Source of the DNA: Lysobacter sp. Root916
GTDB taxonomy: Bacteria; Pseudomonadota; Gammaproteobacteria; Xanthomonadales; Xanthomonadaceae
Direction: 5' to 3'
Length of the DNA stretch: 64,000 nucleotides
Assembly (NCBI RefSeq): GCF_001429785.1
Contig: NZ_LMJF01000001.1
Coordinates: forward strand, 1,531,917-1,595,916
The translations under genes were made by a program, and so were the position numbers. Shown piece after piece: positions 8,800-17,503 of this stretch. The notes beneath the pieces are model-generated. The model made no database searches, had not been told where the DNA came from, and saw only the letters and a program-made list of their open reading frames with translations. Every line of letters begins with the position of its first letter. Position 1 is the stretch's first letter.

Positions 8800-10626
8800 A
8801 TGCGTCCCGTCCGTCTGCTGTCTCTGTCCGCCTGCATCGTGCTCGCGCTGGTCGCGTGCAAAGCGCAGACGCCCGCCGCCCCCGACGCCGCTACGCCGGC
8901 CGCCGCGGCCACCGCCGCCGCCAACACCGACTGGCAGCCCGCGATCGATGCCTTCATCGAAGGCTACTTCAATCACTACCCGACCGCCGCTGCCAGCGCC
9001 GGCAAGCACGAATTCGACGGCAAGCTGCCCGATTGGTCGCCCGAAGCCCTGGCCACCACCGGCGCCTGGCTGGAGCAGCAACGCGCCAAGCTGGCCGCGT
9101 TCGGCGACGACAAGCTCGCCCCCGATCAGCGCTTCCAGCGCGAGTACGCCCTGTCGGTGATCGACGGCCAGCTGTTCTATCTGAAGGATTCCGGTTTCCC
9201 CAACAAGAACCCCGCCTTCTACGCCGGCGACCTCTCGCCGAGCATGTACCTCACCCGCCCCTACGCGCCGCTGCCGCAGCGCATGGCCGCGTTCGCCAGC
9301 TATCAGGAAGCCCTGCCCAAGGCCGCCGAACAGATCCGCGCCAACCTCAAGGGCCCGCTGCCGGCCAGCTACATCGAGTTCGGCAACATCGTGTTCGGCG
9401 GACTGGCCGAGTTCTTCAAGAACGACGCGCCCAAGGCCTTCGCCGAAGTGCCCGACGCCGCGCTGCAGGCGCGCTTCAAGGCCTCCAACGCCAAGGCCAT
9501 CGAAGCCATGCAGGGCCTGTCGGACTGGCTGACGGCGCAGAAACCGCAGGCCACCCAGGACTATGCGATCGGCGCCGAGCGCTTCGCCAAGATGCTCAAG
9601 GCCACCGAGCGCGTCGACTTGCCGCTGGACCAGCTCAAGGCGATCGGCGAGGCCGACCTGGCGCGCAACCTGGCCGCGCTCAAAGCCGCCTGCGACCAAT
9701 ACGCCGCCGGCCAGACCATCAACGCCTGCATCGAGAAGGTCAACGCCGACAAGCCGCAGGGCGGCGCGGTCGAAGGCGCGCGCGCGCAACTGGTCGACCT
9801 GCGCAAGTTCCTGGTCGACAAGGACCTGGTGACCATCCCCGGCACCGAGGAGGCGCGCGTCGAGGAAGCGCCGCCGTTCAACCGCACCAACTTCGCCTAC
9901 ATCGAGATTCCGGGCCCGTACGAGAAGAACCTGCCCTCGGTCTACTACATCGCGCCGCCGGACCCGAAGTGGCCCAAGGCCGAGCAGGACGCCTACGTGC
10001 CGGGCAAGGCCGACCTGCTGTTCACGTCCGCTCACGAAGTCTGGCCGGGCCACTTCCTGCAGTTCCTGCACGCCAACCGCTCGCAGTGGAAGTTCGCCCA
10101 GTTGTTCGTGGGCTACGCCTACGCCGAGGGTTGGGCGCACTACACCGAGGAAATGATGTACGACGCCGGCGTCGGCGGCGCCACGCCCGAGATCCATATC
10201 GGCCAGCTCAGCAACGCCCTGCTGCGCGACGTGCGTTTCATCTCCGCGATCGGTCTGCACACCGGCGGCATGACCGTCGCCCAGTCCGAGCAGATGTTCA
10301 AGGACAAGGCGTTCCAGGATCCCGGCAACGCGCGCCAGCAGGCCGCGCGCGGCACCTACGACCCGGGCTATCTGAACTACACCATGGGCAAGCTGATGAT
10401 CATGCAGCTGCGCGAGGACTGGACCGCCAGCCGCGGCGGCCGCAGCGCCTGGAAGGCCTTCCACGACCAGTTCCTGAGCTACGGCGGCCCGCCGGTGCCG
10501 CTGGTGCGCGCGCAGATGATGGGCGGCCCGGCCGAGGCCAAGCTGTGGCAGGCACCGGCGGCGGCATCCGCTCCTGCGGCCGCGCCGGCTGGCGCCGACA
10601 AGCCGCAGACCGCGCCCGGCACCTGA
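8800..10626 (+). CDS. DUF885 family lipoprotein, putative metallopeptidase
   Basis: This 608-residue protein has a lipoprotein signal peptide (lipobox VLALVAC), an Ala/Pro-rich linker, then a DUF885 domain over nearly the whole length. The zinc-site-like motif HEVWPGH is at residues 412-418, and EGWAHYTEEMMYDAG follows and could supply further ligands. DUF885 proteins are distantly related to M3-like and carboxypeptidase-Taq-like metallopeptidases; activity here is inferred. The ATG is preceded by GGAG at 7 nt. It lies between pxpC and pxpA on the same strand, so a periplasmic or outer-membrane peptidase may be expressed with pyroglutamate catabolism. The C-terminus is an Ala/Pro-rich tail of about 25 residues. 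Confidence 0.87.
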   Translation: MRPVRLLSLSACIVLALVACKAQTPAAPDAATPAAAATAAANTDWQPAIDAFIEGYFNHYPTAAASAGKHEFDGKLPDWSPEALATTGAWLEQQRAKLAAFGDDKLAPDQRFQREYALSVIDGQLFYLKDSGFPNKNPAFYAGDLSPSMYLTRPYAPLPQRMAAFASYQEALPKAAEQIRANLKGPLPASYIEFGNIVFGGLAEFFKNDAPKAFAEVPDAALQARFKASNAKAIEAMQGLSDWLTAQKPQATQDYAIGAERFAKMLKATERVDLPLDQLKAIGEADLARNLAALKAACDQYAAGQTINACIEKVNADKPQGGAVEGARAQLVDLRKFLVDKDLVTIPGTEEARVEEAPPFNRTNFAYIEIPGPYEKNLPSVYYIAPPDPKWPKAEQDAYVPGKADLLFTSAHEVWPGHFLQFLHANRSQWKFAQLFVGYAYAEGWAHYTEEMMYDAGVGGATPEIHIGQLSNALLRDVRFISAIGLHTGGMTVAQSEQMFKDKAFQDPGNARQQAARGTYDPGYLNYTMGKLMIMQLREDWTASRGGRSAWKAFHDQFLSYGGPPVPLVRAQMMGGPAEAKLWQAPAAASAPAAAPAGADKPQTAPGT

Positions 10627-10718
10627 ATCCACGCGCCGGGCTGCTACGGCGGCCCGGCGCAGGCGGTCGCGACACCCGACTTGGTGGCGCCCTGGGCCCT
10701 CACTCGGGGGGGCGATCC

Positions 10719-10901
10719 ATGAGACCGAATATCGTCGCAGCGATCGTGCTGATCGCGATCGGCACCGTGTTCCTGCTCGACAATCTGGGCCTGGCCGACA
10801 TCAGCCTGGGGCGCCTGATCCGGACTGGGTGGCCGGCGATCCTGATCGTGGTCGGCCTGGGCATGCTGTTCAGGCCCCATCGCAAACGCCAGGACGACTG
10901 A
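10719..10901 (+). CDS. Small two-helix membrane protein (LiaI/LiaF-like transmembrane region)
   Basis: The 60-residue protein consists almost entirely of two hydrophobic helices (about residues 5-22 and 36-52) separated by LADISLGRLIRTGWPA, and ends in a basic tail RPHRKRQDD. The pattern, with a GTVFLLDNLG motif at the end of helix one and W-P-AILIVVGLGML in helix two, matches the LiaI-LiaF-like transmembrane region (DUF5668). A GGGGGGCG purine run precedes the ATG. Its function is unknown; these segments often occur in envelope-stress proteins. It sits between the DUF885 lipoprotein and pxpA on the same strand. Confidence 0.75.
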   Translation: MRPNIVAAIVLIAIGTVFLLDNLGLADISLGRLIRTGWPAILIVVGLGMLFRPHRKRQDD

Positions 10902-10938
10902 GGTCCGCTGCGACGCCGCTTTGAGGCAGAATCGCGGC

Positions 10939-11703
10939 GTGACCGTTCCGAACCGCAAACGCATCGATTTCAACTGCGACCTCGGCGAAGGTTGCGGCGA
11001 CGACGCCGCGATCCTGCCCTACGTCAGCTCGGCCAACATCGCCTGCGGCGGCCATGCCGGCGACGACGCCACCATGCGCGCGACCCTGCGCCTGTGCCGC
11101 GAGCACGGCGTCGCGATCGGTGCCCACCCCGGCTACGAAGACCGCGAACATTTCGGCCGCCGCGTGCTGCCGCTGGACCGCGACGAGATCGGCATGCTGA
11201 TCCTCAGCCAGCTCGCGCGCCTGGCCGCGATCGCCGACGACGAAGGCCTGCGCCTGAGCCACGTCAAACCGCATGGCGCGCTCTACAACCTGGCCGCCGA
11301 CGACCGCATCGTCGCCGACGCCATCGTCGGTTCGGTCGCGGCCTTCGATCCCAAACTGGCTGTGTTCGGCCTGTCGGGCTCCGAACTCACCGCCGCCGCC
11401 GAAGCCGCCGGCCTGCGCGCCGTGCACGAAGTGTTCGCCGAGCGCGGCTACGGCCGCAACGGCCGCCTGCTGCCACGCGGCACGCCGGGCGCGGTGCTGG
11501 AGACCTTGGAGCAGGCGATCGCGCAGGTGCACAGCCTGGCCACGCGCGGCGAAGTCGTGTGCGCCGACGGCCACCGCCTGCCGTTGCGCGCCGACACCCT
11601 GTGCCTGCACGGCGATCGCGCCGACGCGCCCGAGTTCGCGCGCGCGGTACGCGCCGCGCTCGAGGCCGACGGCATCCGTGTCCTCGCGATCGACGCCGCA
11701 TGA
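10939..11703 (+). CDS. pxpA: 5-oxoprolinase subunit PxpA (LamB/YcsF family)
   Basis: PxpA supplies the ring-opening activity of 5-oxoprolinase with PxpB and PxpC. The 254-residue protein shows the family signatures in order: DFNCDLGEG (about residues 9-17), ANIACGGHAGD, GAHPGYEDRE, HVKPHGALYN and EVFAERGYGRNGRLLPR. The GTG at 10939 was chosen because GAGGCAG lies about 10 nt upstream; a TTG at 10921 would add six residues without a site. It is followed on the same strand by the DUF969/DUF979 genes and pcp. Confidence 0.94.
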   Translation: MTVPNRKRIDFNCDLGEGCGDDAAILPYVSSANIACGGHAGDDATMRATLRLCREHGVAIGAHPGYEDREHFGRRVLPLDRDEIGMLILSQLARLAAIADDEGLRLSHVKPHGALYNLAADDRIVADAIVGSVAAFDPKLAVFGLSGSELTAAAEAAGLRAVHEVFAERGYGRNGRLLPRGTPGAVLETLEQAIAQVHSLATRGEVVCADGHRLPLRADTLCLHGDRADAPEFARAVRAALEADGIRVLAIDAA

Positions 11704-11827
11704 CCGTAGCGGCCGCCCCGTCCCGCACCGTTTCCTCATCGCATCCATCGCGTCGCGACACCCAGCCCGCCTCTCCCGACACGGACGTCCCCACCGCCGG
11801 CAGCCCCGCTGCCGACAGGATCCGCTC

Positions 11828-12526
11828 ATGAATTACTGGCCCTTGCTGGGCGTGGCCGCCGTCGTGCTCGGCTTCGCCTTGCGTCTGAATCCCGCCCTGG
11901 TCGTGGTGGTCGCCGGTTTCGTCACCGGCCTGGCCGCGAAACTCTCGCCGATGGACGTGCTCGAGGTATTGGGCAAGGCCTTCACCGACAAGCGCTTCCT
12001 GCTGCTGTTCCTGCTGACCCTGCCGGTGATCGGCCTGCTCGAACGCCACGGCCTCAAGGAACACGCCCAAGCCTGGATCGCGAAACTGCGCGGCGCGACG
12101 ATGGGCCGCTTGCTGATCGCCTATTTGTTGATGCGCCAGTTGTTCTCGGCGATGGGCCTGACCAGCCTGGGTGGCCACCCGCAGACGGTGCGCCCGCTGC
12201 TTGCGCCGATGGCCGAAGGCGCGGCCCAGGTGCGCCACGGCGAGCTGCCCGAAGACGAACGCCAGCGCATCCGCGCGATGTCCGCCGGCACCGACAACGT
12301 CGGCCTGTTCTTCGGCGAAGACATCTTCATCGCCTTCGGCGCGGTGCTGCTGATCCAGAGCTTCTACGCCGAACACGGCATCCAACTGGACGCGTTGCAG
12401 ATCGCGTTCTGGGGCATCCCCACCGCGATCTGCGCATTCGCTATCCACACCGTGCGCATCCTGCGTTTCGAGCGCCGCCTGGCCAAACGCCTGTCCGCGG
12501 CCAAGCCCGAGGCGCCGTCGGCATGA
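11828..12526 (+). CDS. DUF969 family inner-membrane protein, candidate 5-oxoproline permease subunit
   Basis: The 232-residue protein has about five to six hydrophobic helices and an amphipathic central part. The N-terminus and the [21 protein letters not shown] motif are typical of DUF969. DUF969 proteins are encoded next to DUF979 proteins, and I recall such pairs beside pcp or pxp genes in other bacteria. The neighbourhood (pxpA before, DUF979 and pcp after) makes transport of pyroglutamate or a related compound the best inference, but no transport activity can be read from sequence. It overlaps the DUF979 gene by 4 nt. Confidence 0.88.
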   Translation: MNYWPLLGVAAVVLGFALRLNPALVVVVAGFVTGLAAKLSPMDVLEVLGKAFTDKRFLLLFLLTLPVIGLLERHGLKEHAQAWIAKLRGATMGRLLIAYLLMRQLFSAMGLTSLGGHPQTVRPLLAPMAEGAAQVRHGELPEDERQRIRAMSAGTDNVGLFFGEDIFIAFGAVLLIQSFYAEHGIQLDALQIAFWGIPTAICAFAIHTVRILRFERRLAKRLSAAKPEAPSA

Positions 12527-13476
12527 TCACCCTCACCCACGCGTATTGGCTGCTCGGCGCCTACTTCGCCGCCCTGGCCTGGCGCGGCTGGCGCGACCGC
12601 GACAACCCGCGCCGCCACACCACCGCCCTGTTCTGGGGGCTGCTGGCGTTCCTGCTGTTCGCCGCCGAGCACTTGCCGCCCAAACTGGTCGGCGCGTTTG
12701 TAGTGGTGCTGGCCGTGCTGGCCGGCTTCGGCGGCGTGCGCATGGGCGGCTACCAGCAGAGCAGCACCGAAGAGAAACACCGCGAAGCGCAACGCCTGGG
12801 CAATCGATTGTTCTGGCCCGCGCTGCTGATTCCGGCGGTCACCCTGATCGGCGCGCTCGGCCTCAAGCGCATCCAGTTCGGCGGCACGCCGTTGCTGGAA
12901 ACCGCCAACGTCACCCTGGTCTCGCTAACGATCGCTTGCACAATCGCGCTGGCCGCCGCATGCCGTCTGACCCGGCAGACGCCGTGGAGCGGCGTGGAGC
13001 AATCGCGGCGCCTGGTCGATTCGATCGGCTGGGCCGCCCTGTTGCCGTTGCTGCTGGCCTCGCTGGGCAGCGTGTTCGAGGCCGGCGGCGTCGGCCAGGC
13101 CACCGCCGCGGTGGTGCGCTCGGTGATTCCGGTCGACAACCCCTTCGTGGTGGTCGTCGCCTACGCGCTGGGCATGGCCTTGTTCACCATCATCATGGGC
13201 AACGCCTTCGCCGCGTTCCCGGTGATGACCGCCGGCATCGCCCTGCCGCTGCTGGTGCAGCAGCACGGCGCCGAAGCCGCCTCGCTGGCCGCGATCGGCA
13301 TGCTCTCGGGCTACTGCGGCACCTTGATGACGCCGATGGCGGCCAACTACAACCTGGTGCCGGCCGCACTGCTGGAGCTCAAGGACCCGTACGGCGTGAT
13401 CCGCGCGCAGTGGCCCACCGGCGCCGTGCTGCTGGCCTGCAACGTGCTGCTGATGTACTGGATCGCGTTCCGATGA
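12523..13476 (+). CDS. DUF979 family inner-membrane protein, candidate 5-oxoproline permease subunit
   Basis: This 317-residue polytopic protein has about eight to nine hydrophobic segments. The conserved [21 protein letters not shown] and [15 protein letters not shown] segments in the last third resemble the discontinuous helices of ion-coupled transporters. It is the constant partner of DUF969 proteins. The ATGA overlaps at both ends (with the DUF969 gene and with pcp) show that the three genes are one translational unit, which links the pair to pyroglutamyl-peptidase function. The transport role is inferred from context. Confidence 0.88.
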   Translation: MITLTHAYWLLGAYFAALAWRGWRDRDNPRRHTTALFWGLLAFLLFAAEHLPPKLVGAFVVVLAVLAGFGGVRMGGYQQSSTEEKHREAQRLGNRLFWPALLIPAVTLIGALGLKRIQFGGTPLLETANVTLVSLTIACTIALAAACRLTRQTPWSGVEQSRRLVDSIGWAALLPLLLASLGSVFEAGGVGQATAAVVRSVIPVDNPFVVVVAYALGMALFTIIMGNAFAAFPVMTAGIALPLLVQQHGAEAASLAAIGMLSGYCGTLMTPMAANYNLVPAALLELKDPYGVIRAQWPTGAVLLACNVLLMYWIAFR

Positions 13477-14129
13477 GCGCGCGCAAACCGACTGTGCTGT
13501 TGACCGGCTTCGCGCCCTTCGGCGGCGAAAGCAGCAACCCCAGTTGGGACGCGGTGCAGCGCCTGGCCGGCAAGTCCGTGCGCGGCCACCGCATCGTCAC
13601 GCGCTGCCTGCCCTGCGTATTCGGCGCCTCGCTGCGCGAGCTGCGCGCGGCCATACGCGACACCCGGCCTGCGCTGGTGCTGTGCGTCGGCCAGGCCGGC
13701 GGCCGCAGCCAGCTGTCGTTGGAGCGGATCGCGATCAACGTCGACGACGCCCGCATCCCCGACAACGACGGCGCGTGCCCCATCGACGAACCCGTGGTGG
13801 CCGAGGGCCCAGCGGCCTACTTCAGCGACCTGCCGATCAAGGCCATGCTGGCCGCACTGCGCGCCGCCGGCATCCCCGCCGAGATCTCGCAAACCGCTGG
13901 CACCTATGTCTGCAACCACGTCTTCTATGGCTTGATGCACGCGCTACGGCGCAGCCCCGGCGTGCGCGGCGGCTTCGTGCATATCCCGTATTCGCCGGCC
14001 CAGGCCGCGCAGCACCCGGGCGCGCCCAGCCTGTCGATCGAGCTCGTCTCCGAAGGTCTGCGCATCGCGCTGGCCACCGCGCTCACGACCGTTGCGGACA
14101 GCAGAATCGCCGCCGGCGCCGAGCACTGA
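13473..14129 (+). CDS. pcp: Pyroglutamyl-peptidase I
   Basis: Pcp removes N-terminal pyroglutamate from peptides, giving the substrate for PxpABC. The 218-residue protein has the C15 peptidase signatures: [11 protein letters not shown] at residues 9-19, and the catalytic triad Glu84 (LERIAIN), Cys147 ([10 protein letters not shown]) and His170 (GFVHIPYSP). Length is normal for the family. The ATG overlaps the DUF979 stop by 4 nt. With pxpABC and the membrane pair upstream, peptide end-trimming, import and ring opening are encoded together. The last residues ([14 protein letters not shown]) are not conserved. Confidence 0.96.
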   Translation: MSARKPTVLLTGFAPFGGESSNPSWDAVQRLAGKSVRGHRIVTRCLPCVFGASLRELRAAIRDTRPALVLCVGQAGGRSQLSLERIAINVDDARIPDNDGACPIDEPVVAEGPAAYFSDLPIKAMLAALRAAGIPAEISQTAGTYVCNHVFYGLMHALRRSPGVRGGFVHIPYSPAQAAQHPGAPSLSIELVSEGLRIALATALTTVADSRIAAGAEH

Positions 14130-14174
14130 CGCGTCTGTTTGCCTCCCCCTTCCCGTCTTGCCCTTCGCTTTTCC

Positions 14175-14267
14175 TCCCCCTTTGAAAAAGGGGGACCGAG
14201 GGGGATTCGCTCTTGATCCGCAGCTAGAAGCAAATCCCCCCTAGCCCCCCTTTTTCAAAGGGGGGAA
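14175..14267. repeat. Nested inverted repeat (MITE-like or terminator-like element)
   Basis: Two arms of about 38 bp, 14175-14212 and 14229-14267, are near-perfect reverse complements separated by 16 bp. Each arm also contains its own hairpin (CCCCCTTT-GA-AAAAGGGGG), so the whole can fold as a cruciform with two extra stem-loops. It lies 45 bp after pcp and about 107 bp before the next gene. The runs of C/G with T tracts could stop transcription. No transposase or clear target duplication is visible. Confidence 0.7.
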
Positions 14268-14374
14268 TCAGGACAGCGGCGAATTCGCCCGCATCACGAC
14301 GTTCGGCTCCCATTCGCCCACCACCAGCGAAGATGCCGCATCGCGTGACACAACGCCTCACCCCGGAGAACGCC

Positions 14375-14677
14375 ATGCACCGTCGCCTGTCCGCCGCCCT
14401 GCTCTGCACCCTGGCCATGCTCGCCGCGCCCGTCGCCCAAGCCGGCCTGTTCGACAAGAACCCCGACCAGGTCGCGCAGGAAGCCGTCGCCAAGAACCTG
14501 CGTGCGGTCACTTTGTGGGTCGAAGCCAGTTGGGGTTTTCGCAACCAGGGCGCCGCCAACAACCTCAGCCGCGCCCACCAGTCGTTCACCACGCGCGGCT
14601 ACAACGTGGTCAGCGTGGAGCCGTACATCGAGAACGGCGATTTGCAGGGCTTTTTCGTGACCTACCAGAAGCCGTAA
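14375..14677 (+). CDS. Small secreted protein of unknown function
   Basis: The 100-residue protein has a signal peptide (MHRRLSAALLCTLAMLAAPVAQA) followed by a mature part of about 77 residues beginning GLFDKNPDQVAQEAVAKNLRAVTLWVE. No cysteine remains in the mature part and no lipobox is present. The ATG at 14375 was chosen because GGAGAACGCC precedes it and the signal peptide begins there. I do not recognise the family. It is a stand-alone gene, convergent with the RDD gene 15 nt away. Confidence 0.72.
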   Translation: MHRRLSAALLCTLAMLAAPVAQAGLFDKNPDQVAQEAVAKNLRAVTLWVEASWGFRNQGAANNLSRAHQSFTTRGYNVVSVEPYIENGDLQGFFVTYQKP

Positions 14678-14692
14678 GCCCAGTCCTGCGGC

Positions 14693-15211
14693 TTAACTCG
14701 ACTTGATCACCCGCGTACCGGCGATCAAGTCGTGCAAGCAGCGCTTGTCGCGGCGGAAGATCATCAGCACATCGACGATGCCGAACACATTGCCGAGTAT
14801 CGGCACGACGCTGGCCAGATTGATCGGCAGGTAGCGCCGCAACAACAGACGGCCCAGGCTGGGCTTGGCGCCGTCCATGTCCACGATCCTGATCTTGCAG
14901 ATCCGCTTGCCCCAGGTTTGACTGTAGGCATGCAAGGGGTAGGCCTGAATCAGCGCGAACGCCGTGAAACCGATCGCCGTCCACAAGGCCAGCGTGCCGA
15001 TCGGCATGAACATCCTTCCGGCTGCGCTGTTGGCGCGTACCTGCTCGAAATAGCCGCCGAAGTAGGCCATCGGGCCGGTGATCGCGAACACGATGATCGT
15101 GTCCAGCACGATCGCCACCAAACGGCTGAACCGACTCGCAAGCTCGCCATCCACAGGCGTGCTCTCGACCAGTTGCGCCCGCGGGCTGCGGTATGGGTTC
15201 TCTTCTTCCAC
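14693..15211 (-). CDS. RDD family inner-membrane protein
   Basis: This 172-residue protein carries the RDD domain: R-F-SRLVAIVLDTIIVF in the first helix gives the Arg and Asp of the name, and there are four hydrophobic segments. The conserved QTWGKRICKIRIVD motif lies around residues 98-111, and RRDKRCLHDLIAGTRV closes the protein, which is standard for the family. The N-terminal MEEENPYRSPRAQLVE is a frequent extension in these proteins. RDD proteins are proposed transporters or envelope proteins of unknown substrate. It follows dcd by 31 nt on the same strand. Confidence 0.88.
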   Translation of the reverse strand: MEEENPYRSPRAQLVESTPVDGELASRFSRLVAIVLDTIIVFAITGPMAYFGGYFEQVRANSAAGRMFMPIGTLALWTAIGFTAFALIQAYPLHAYSQTWGKRICKIRIVDMDGAKPSLGRLLLRRYLPINLASVVPILGNVFGIVDVLMIFRRDKRCLHDLIAGTRVIKSS

Positions 15212-15242
15212 GGTTCGTCCTTGCAGTGGTTGCCGATACGGC

Positions 15243-15812
15243 TCAGGTACGCGGCAGCGTCACGCCGGTCTGCCCCTGATACTTGCCGCCGCGATCCTTG
15301 TACGAGGTCTCGCAGACTTCGTCGGACTGGAAGAACAGCATCTGCGCCACGCCTTCGTTGGCGTAGATGCGCGCGGGCAGTGGCGTGGTGTTGCTGAATT
15401 CCAGGGTCACGTGGCCTTCCCACTCCGGCTCCAGCGGGGTCACGTTGACGATGATGCCGCAGCGCGCGTAGGTGCTCTTGCCCAGGCAGACCACCAGGGT
15501 GTCGCGCGGAATGCGGAAGTACTCGACCGTGCGCGCCAGCGCGAAGGAATTCGGCGGGATGATGCAGACGTCGTTCTCGATGTCGACAAAGCTGCCCGGG
15601 TCGAAATGCTTGGGGTCGACGATGGTCGAGTTGATGTTGGTGAACACCTTGAACTCGCGCGAGCAGCGCACGTCGTAGCCGTAGCTTGAGGTGCCGTAGC
15701 TGACGATGCGCTGGCCGTCGGCGGCGTGCTTGACCTGACCGGGCTCGAACGGCTCGATCATGCCGTGCTGCTCGGACATGCGACGGATCCAACGGTCGGA
15801 CTTGATGCTCAT
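15243..15812 (-). CDS. dcd: dCTP deaminase
   Basis: Dcd deaminates dCTP to dUTP, feeding dTTP synthesis. The 189-residue protein aligns with the homotrimeric enzyme. The N-terminal [24 protein letters not shown] (about residues 41-52), the catalytic glutamate in [11 protein letters not shown] and the end motif [12 protein letters not shown] are all present. The ATG at 15812 gives the normal N-terminus; further frame extension encodes only low-complexity sequence. The gene lies about 110 nt downstream of the Mrp ATPase gene on the same strand. Confidence 0.96.
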   Translation of the reverse strand: MSIKSDRWIRRMSEQHGMIEPFEPGQVKHAADGQRIVSYGTSSYGYDVRCSREFKVFTNINSTIVDPKHFDPGSFVDIENDVCIIPPNSFALARTVEYFRIPRDTLVVCLGKSTYARCGIIVNVTPLEPEWEGHVTLEFSNTTPLPARIYANEGVAQMLFFQSDEVCETSYKDRGGKYQGQTGVTLPRT

Positions 15813-15922
15813 GCGGGGGTCTCGGGGCGTACTGGGGGCGAAAGCGCCGTGACCGCCGATTGTAAGCGAGCCGGGCTGGGCGCCGCCCAGCCCGAGGCCG
15901 CCTGGCCGGGTCCGGGCCCGGC

Positions 15923-16999
15923 TCAGCCCAGCAGCGAGGCCGAAATCGAGGGCGCCACCCGCGGCCGCAGCGCCAGCCGCACCGCCAGATTGCGCGCCGC
16001 CGCGCGGTAGGCGCGGGCCGCCGCCGAGTCCGGCGCGGCCGCCACCACCGGCACACCGGCGTCGCCCTGCTCGCGGATCGCGATCTCCAGCGGCAGGCTG
16101 CCCAGCAAAGGCACCCCGTACTGCGCCGCCATGCGCGCGCCGCCGCCCTCGCCGAACACGTGCTCGGCATGCCCGCAGTTCGAGCACACGTGCACGGCCA
16201 TGTTCTCGATCAGGCCCAGCACCGGCACATGCACCTTTTCGAACATCTTCAAGGCCTTGCGCGCGTCCAGCGTGGCCACGTCCTGCGGCGTGGTCACGAT
16301 CACCGCGCCCGCCACCGGAATCTTCTGGGCCAGGGTCAGCTGGATATCGCCGGTGCCCGGCGGCAGATCGACGATCAGATAATCCAGCTCGCCCCAGCGC
16401 GTCTCGTTGAGCAACTGGGTCAGCGCCGAGGTCGCCATCGGACCGCGCCAGATCATCGGCGTGTCCTGCTCCACCAGCAGCCCGATCGACATCGCCGCGA
16501 TCCCGTGCGCGTGCATGGGCTCGATGGTCTTGCCGTCCGGACTGTCCGGCTTGCCGCTCAACCCCAACATGGTCGGCACGCTGGGCCCGTAGATGTCGGC
16601 GTCCAACACCCCCACCCGCGCCCCGTCGGCCGCCAGCGCGAGCGCCAGATTGACCGCCGTGGTCGACTTGCCCACCCCGCCCTTGCCCGACCCGACCGCG
16701 ATCAGATTGCGCACGTTTTCCAGCGGCGCCAGATTCGGCTGCACGGCGTGCGAGGTGATGCGCGCGTTGAGCTCCAGGCTGGCCAGGGTCTTGCCCTCGC
16801 CCGCGAGCAGGCTCGAGATCGCCTCACGCAGGGCCACCTCGATGCCGCGCACCGGGAAACCGCAGGTCAGCGCCACCGCCACCTGGCCGTCGGCATCCAC
16901 CGCGCGCACTTTGGCGCCGGCCTCGGCGAGGGTGAAGTGGGTGTCGGGCAGCAAAAGGGCCGAAATCTGGCTTTGCAATGATTCGCTCAAACGGGTCAC
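15923..16999 (-). CDS. apbC: Mrp/ApbC family iron-sulfur cluster carrier ATPase
   Basis: This 358-residue protein combines an N-terminal MIP18-like (DUF59) domain of about 90 residues with a ParA/MinD-type ATPase domain. The deviant Walker A is [11 protein letters not shown], and the switch segment is [15 protein letters not shown] CxxC pair, CSNC near residue 283, binds the bridging [4Fe-4S] cluster that Mrp/ApbC proteins hand to apo-proteins. The start is GTG at 16999; an earlier ATG is not available. The last residues ([14 protein letters not shown]) extend slightly beyond the usual end. It is divergent from receptor 1 across 504 nt. Confidence 0.94.
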   Translation of the reverse strand: MTRLSESLQSQISALLLPDTHFTLAEAGAKVRAVDADGQVAVALTCGFPVRGIEVALREAISSLLAGEGKTLASLELNARITSHAVQPNLAPLENVRNLIAVGSGKGGVGKSTTAVNLALALAADGARVGVLDADIYGPSVPTMLGLSGKPDSPDGKTIEPMHAHGIAAMSIGLLVEQDTPMIWRGPMATSALTQLLNETRWGELDYLIVDLPPGTGDIQLTLAQKIPVAGAVIVTTPQDVATLDARKALKMFEKVHVPVLGLIENMAVHVCSNCGHAEHVFGEGGGARMAAQYGVPLLGSLPLEIAIREQGDAGVPVVAAAPDSAAARAYRAAARNLAVRLALRPRVAPSISASLLG

Positions 17000-17347
17000 C
17001 TGATAAAGAGTCGCTGCGCAGCGCCCGAGATCATCGCAGGGCCGCAGCAGTCACATGATACCGCGGCCGTCGCTGCGGCCCAGCGCAGCGCGGCTTGCAA
17101 ACGCGCTAAACGGTGATACGGGCGAAATAATCATCGAATAACACGCGTTTCTACCCGTTGGTATATCGAACTTAATCCCCGATAGCGCGGATATTGTCGC
17201 CAAGGAATCGCCGGGGACATTTATCGGCACTGGGTGCCGCACATAAATGACGCCTAGTTCTCCCAAAAGGGCGCTTTTCTACGAGTCGATCAGTACGGTC
17301 CATTTCGAGATCGCAACGTCGACCAGCACCCACCCCCCTACCTGTCC

Positions 17348-17369
17348 TGCGCCGAACCGGTTCGGCGCA
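17348..17369. promoter_or_regulatory. 22-bp perfect palindrome, candidate LacI-type operator
   Basis: The half-site TGCGCCGAACC is followed directly by its exact reverse complement. The centre, GAACCGGTTC, has the CG-centred form common in LacI/GalR-family operators. It ends 41 nt upstream of the GTTAA element of receptor 1 and is the only palindrome of this length in the region. No LacI-type regulator gene is in the window, so the regulator is unknown. Confidence 0.5.
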
Positions 17370-17410
17370 CTTTGCATAATCTGTCCACTCGATAAGCACA
17401 TGCAAAGCGC

Positions 17411-17423
17411 GTTAAGGGCATGT
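17411..17423 (+). promoter_or_regulatory. Shared receptor promoter element, copy 1 (GTTAA-N5-TGT)
   Basis: GTTAAGGGCATGT lies 93 nt before the receptor 1 ATG. The same spacing pattern recurs before receptors 2 (20838) and 3 (24203), 96 and 92 nt from the start codons. The following bases (TACGGTCGGTTCG) retain only a weak match to the GTTCG of the other two copies. Constant position suggests a promoter core or activator site, but the transcription start is not mapped. Confidence 0.5.
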
Positions 17424-17503
17424 TACGGTCGGTTCGTCGGGGGATTGACGACATAGAAATTGCCACGGATAGGCACACCATCCAAAAAGTTAGGGGATAA
17501 CTC

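Larger units (their letters stand above)
17000..17503 (+). other. Long intergenic region upstream of TonB-dependent receptor 1
   Basis: This 504-nt region has lower GC than its neighbours. It holds a 22-bp perfect palindrome at 17348-17369 and a GTTAA-N5-TGT element at 17411-17423, 93 nt before the receptor ATG. The last 20 nt contain AGGGGATAACTC, the ribosome-binding region. A short minus-strand open frame (17051-17266) lacks a ribosome-binding site and is not called. Nothing else recognisable is present. Confidence 0.6.

Noticed and set aside
17051..17266. A 71-codon minus-strand open frame between apbC and receptor 1
   Set aside because: No ribosome-binding site, no recognisable domain, and it overlaps the putative regulatory region; probably chance.
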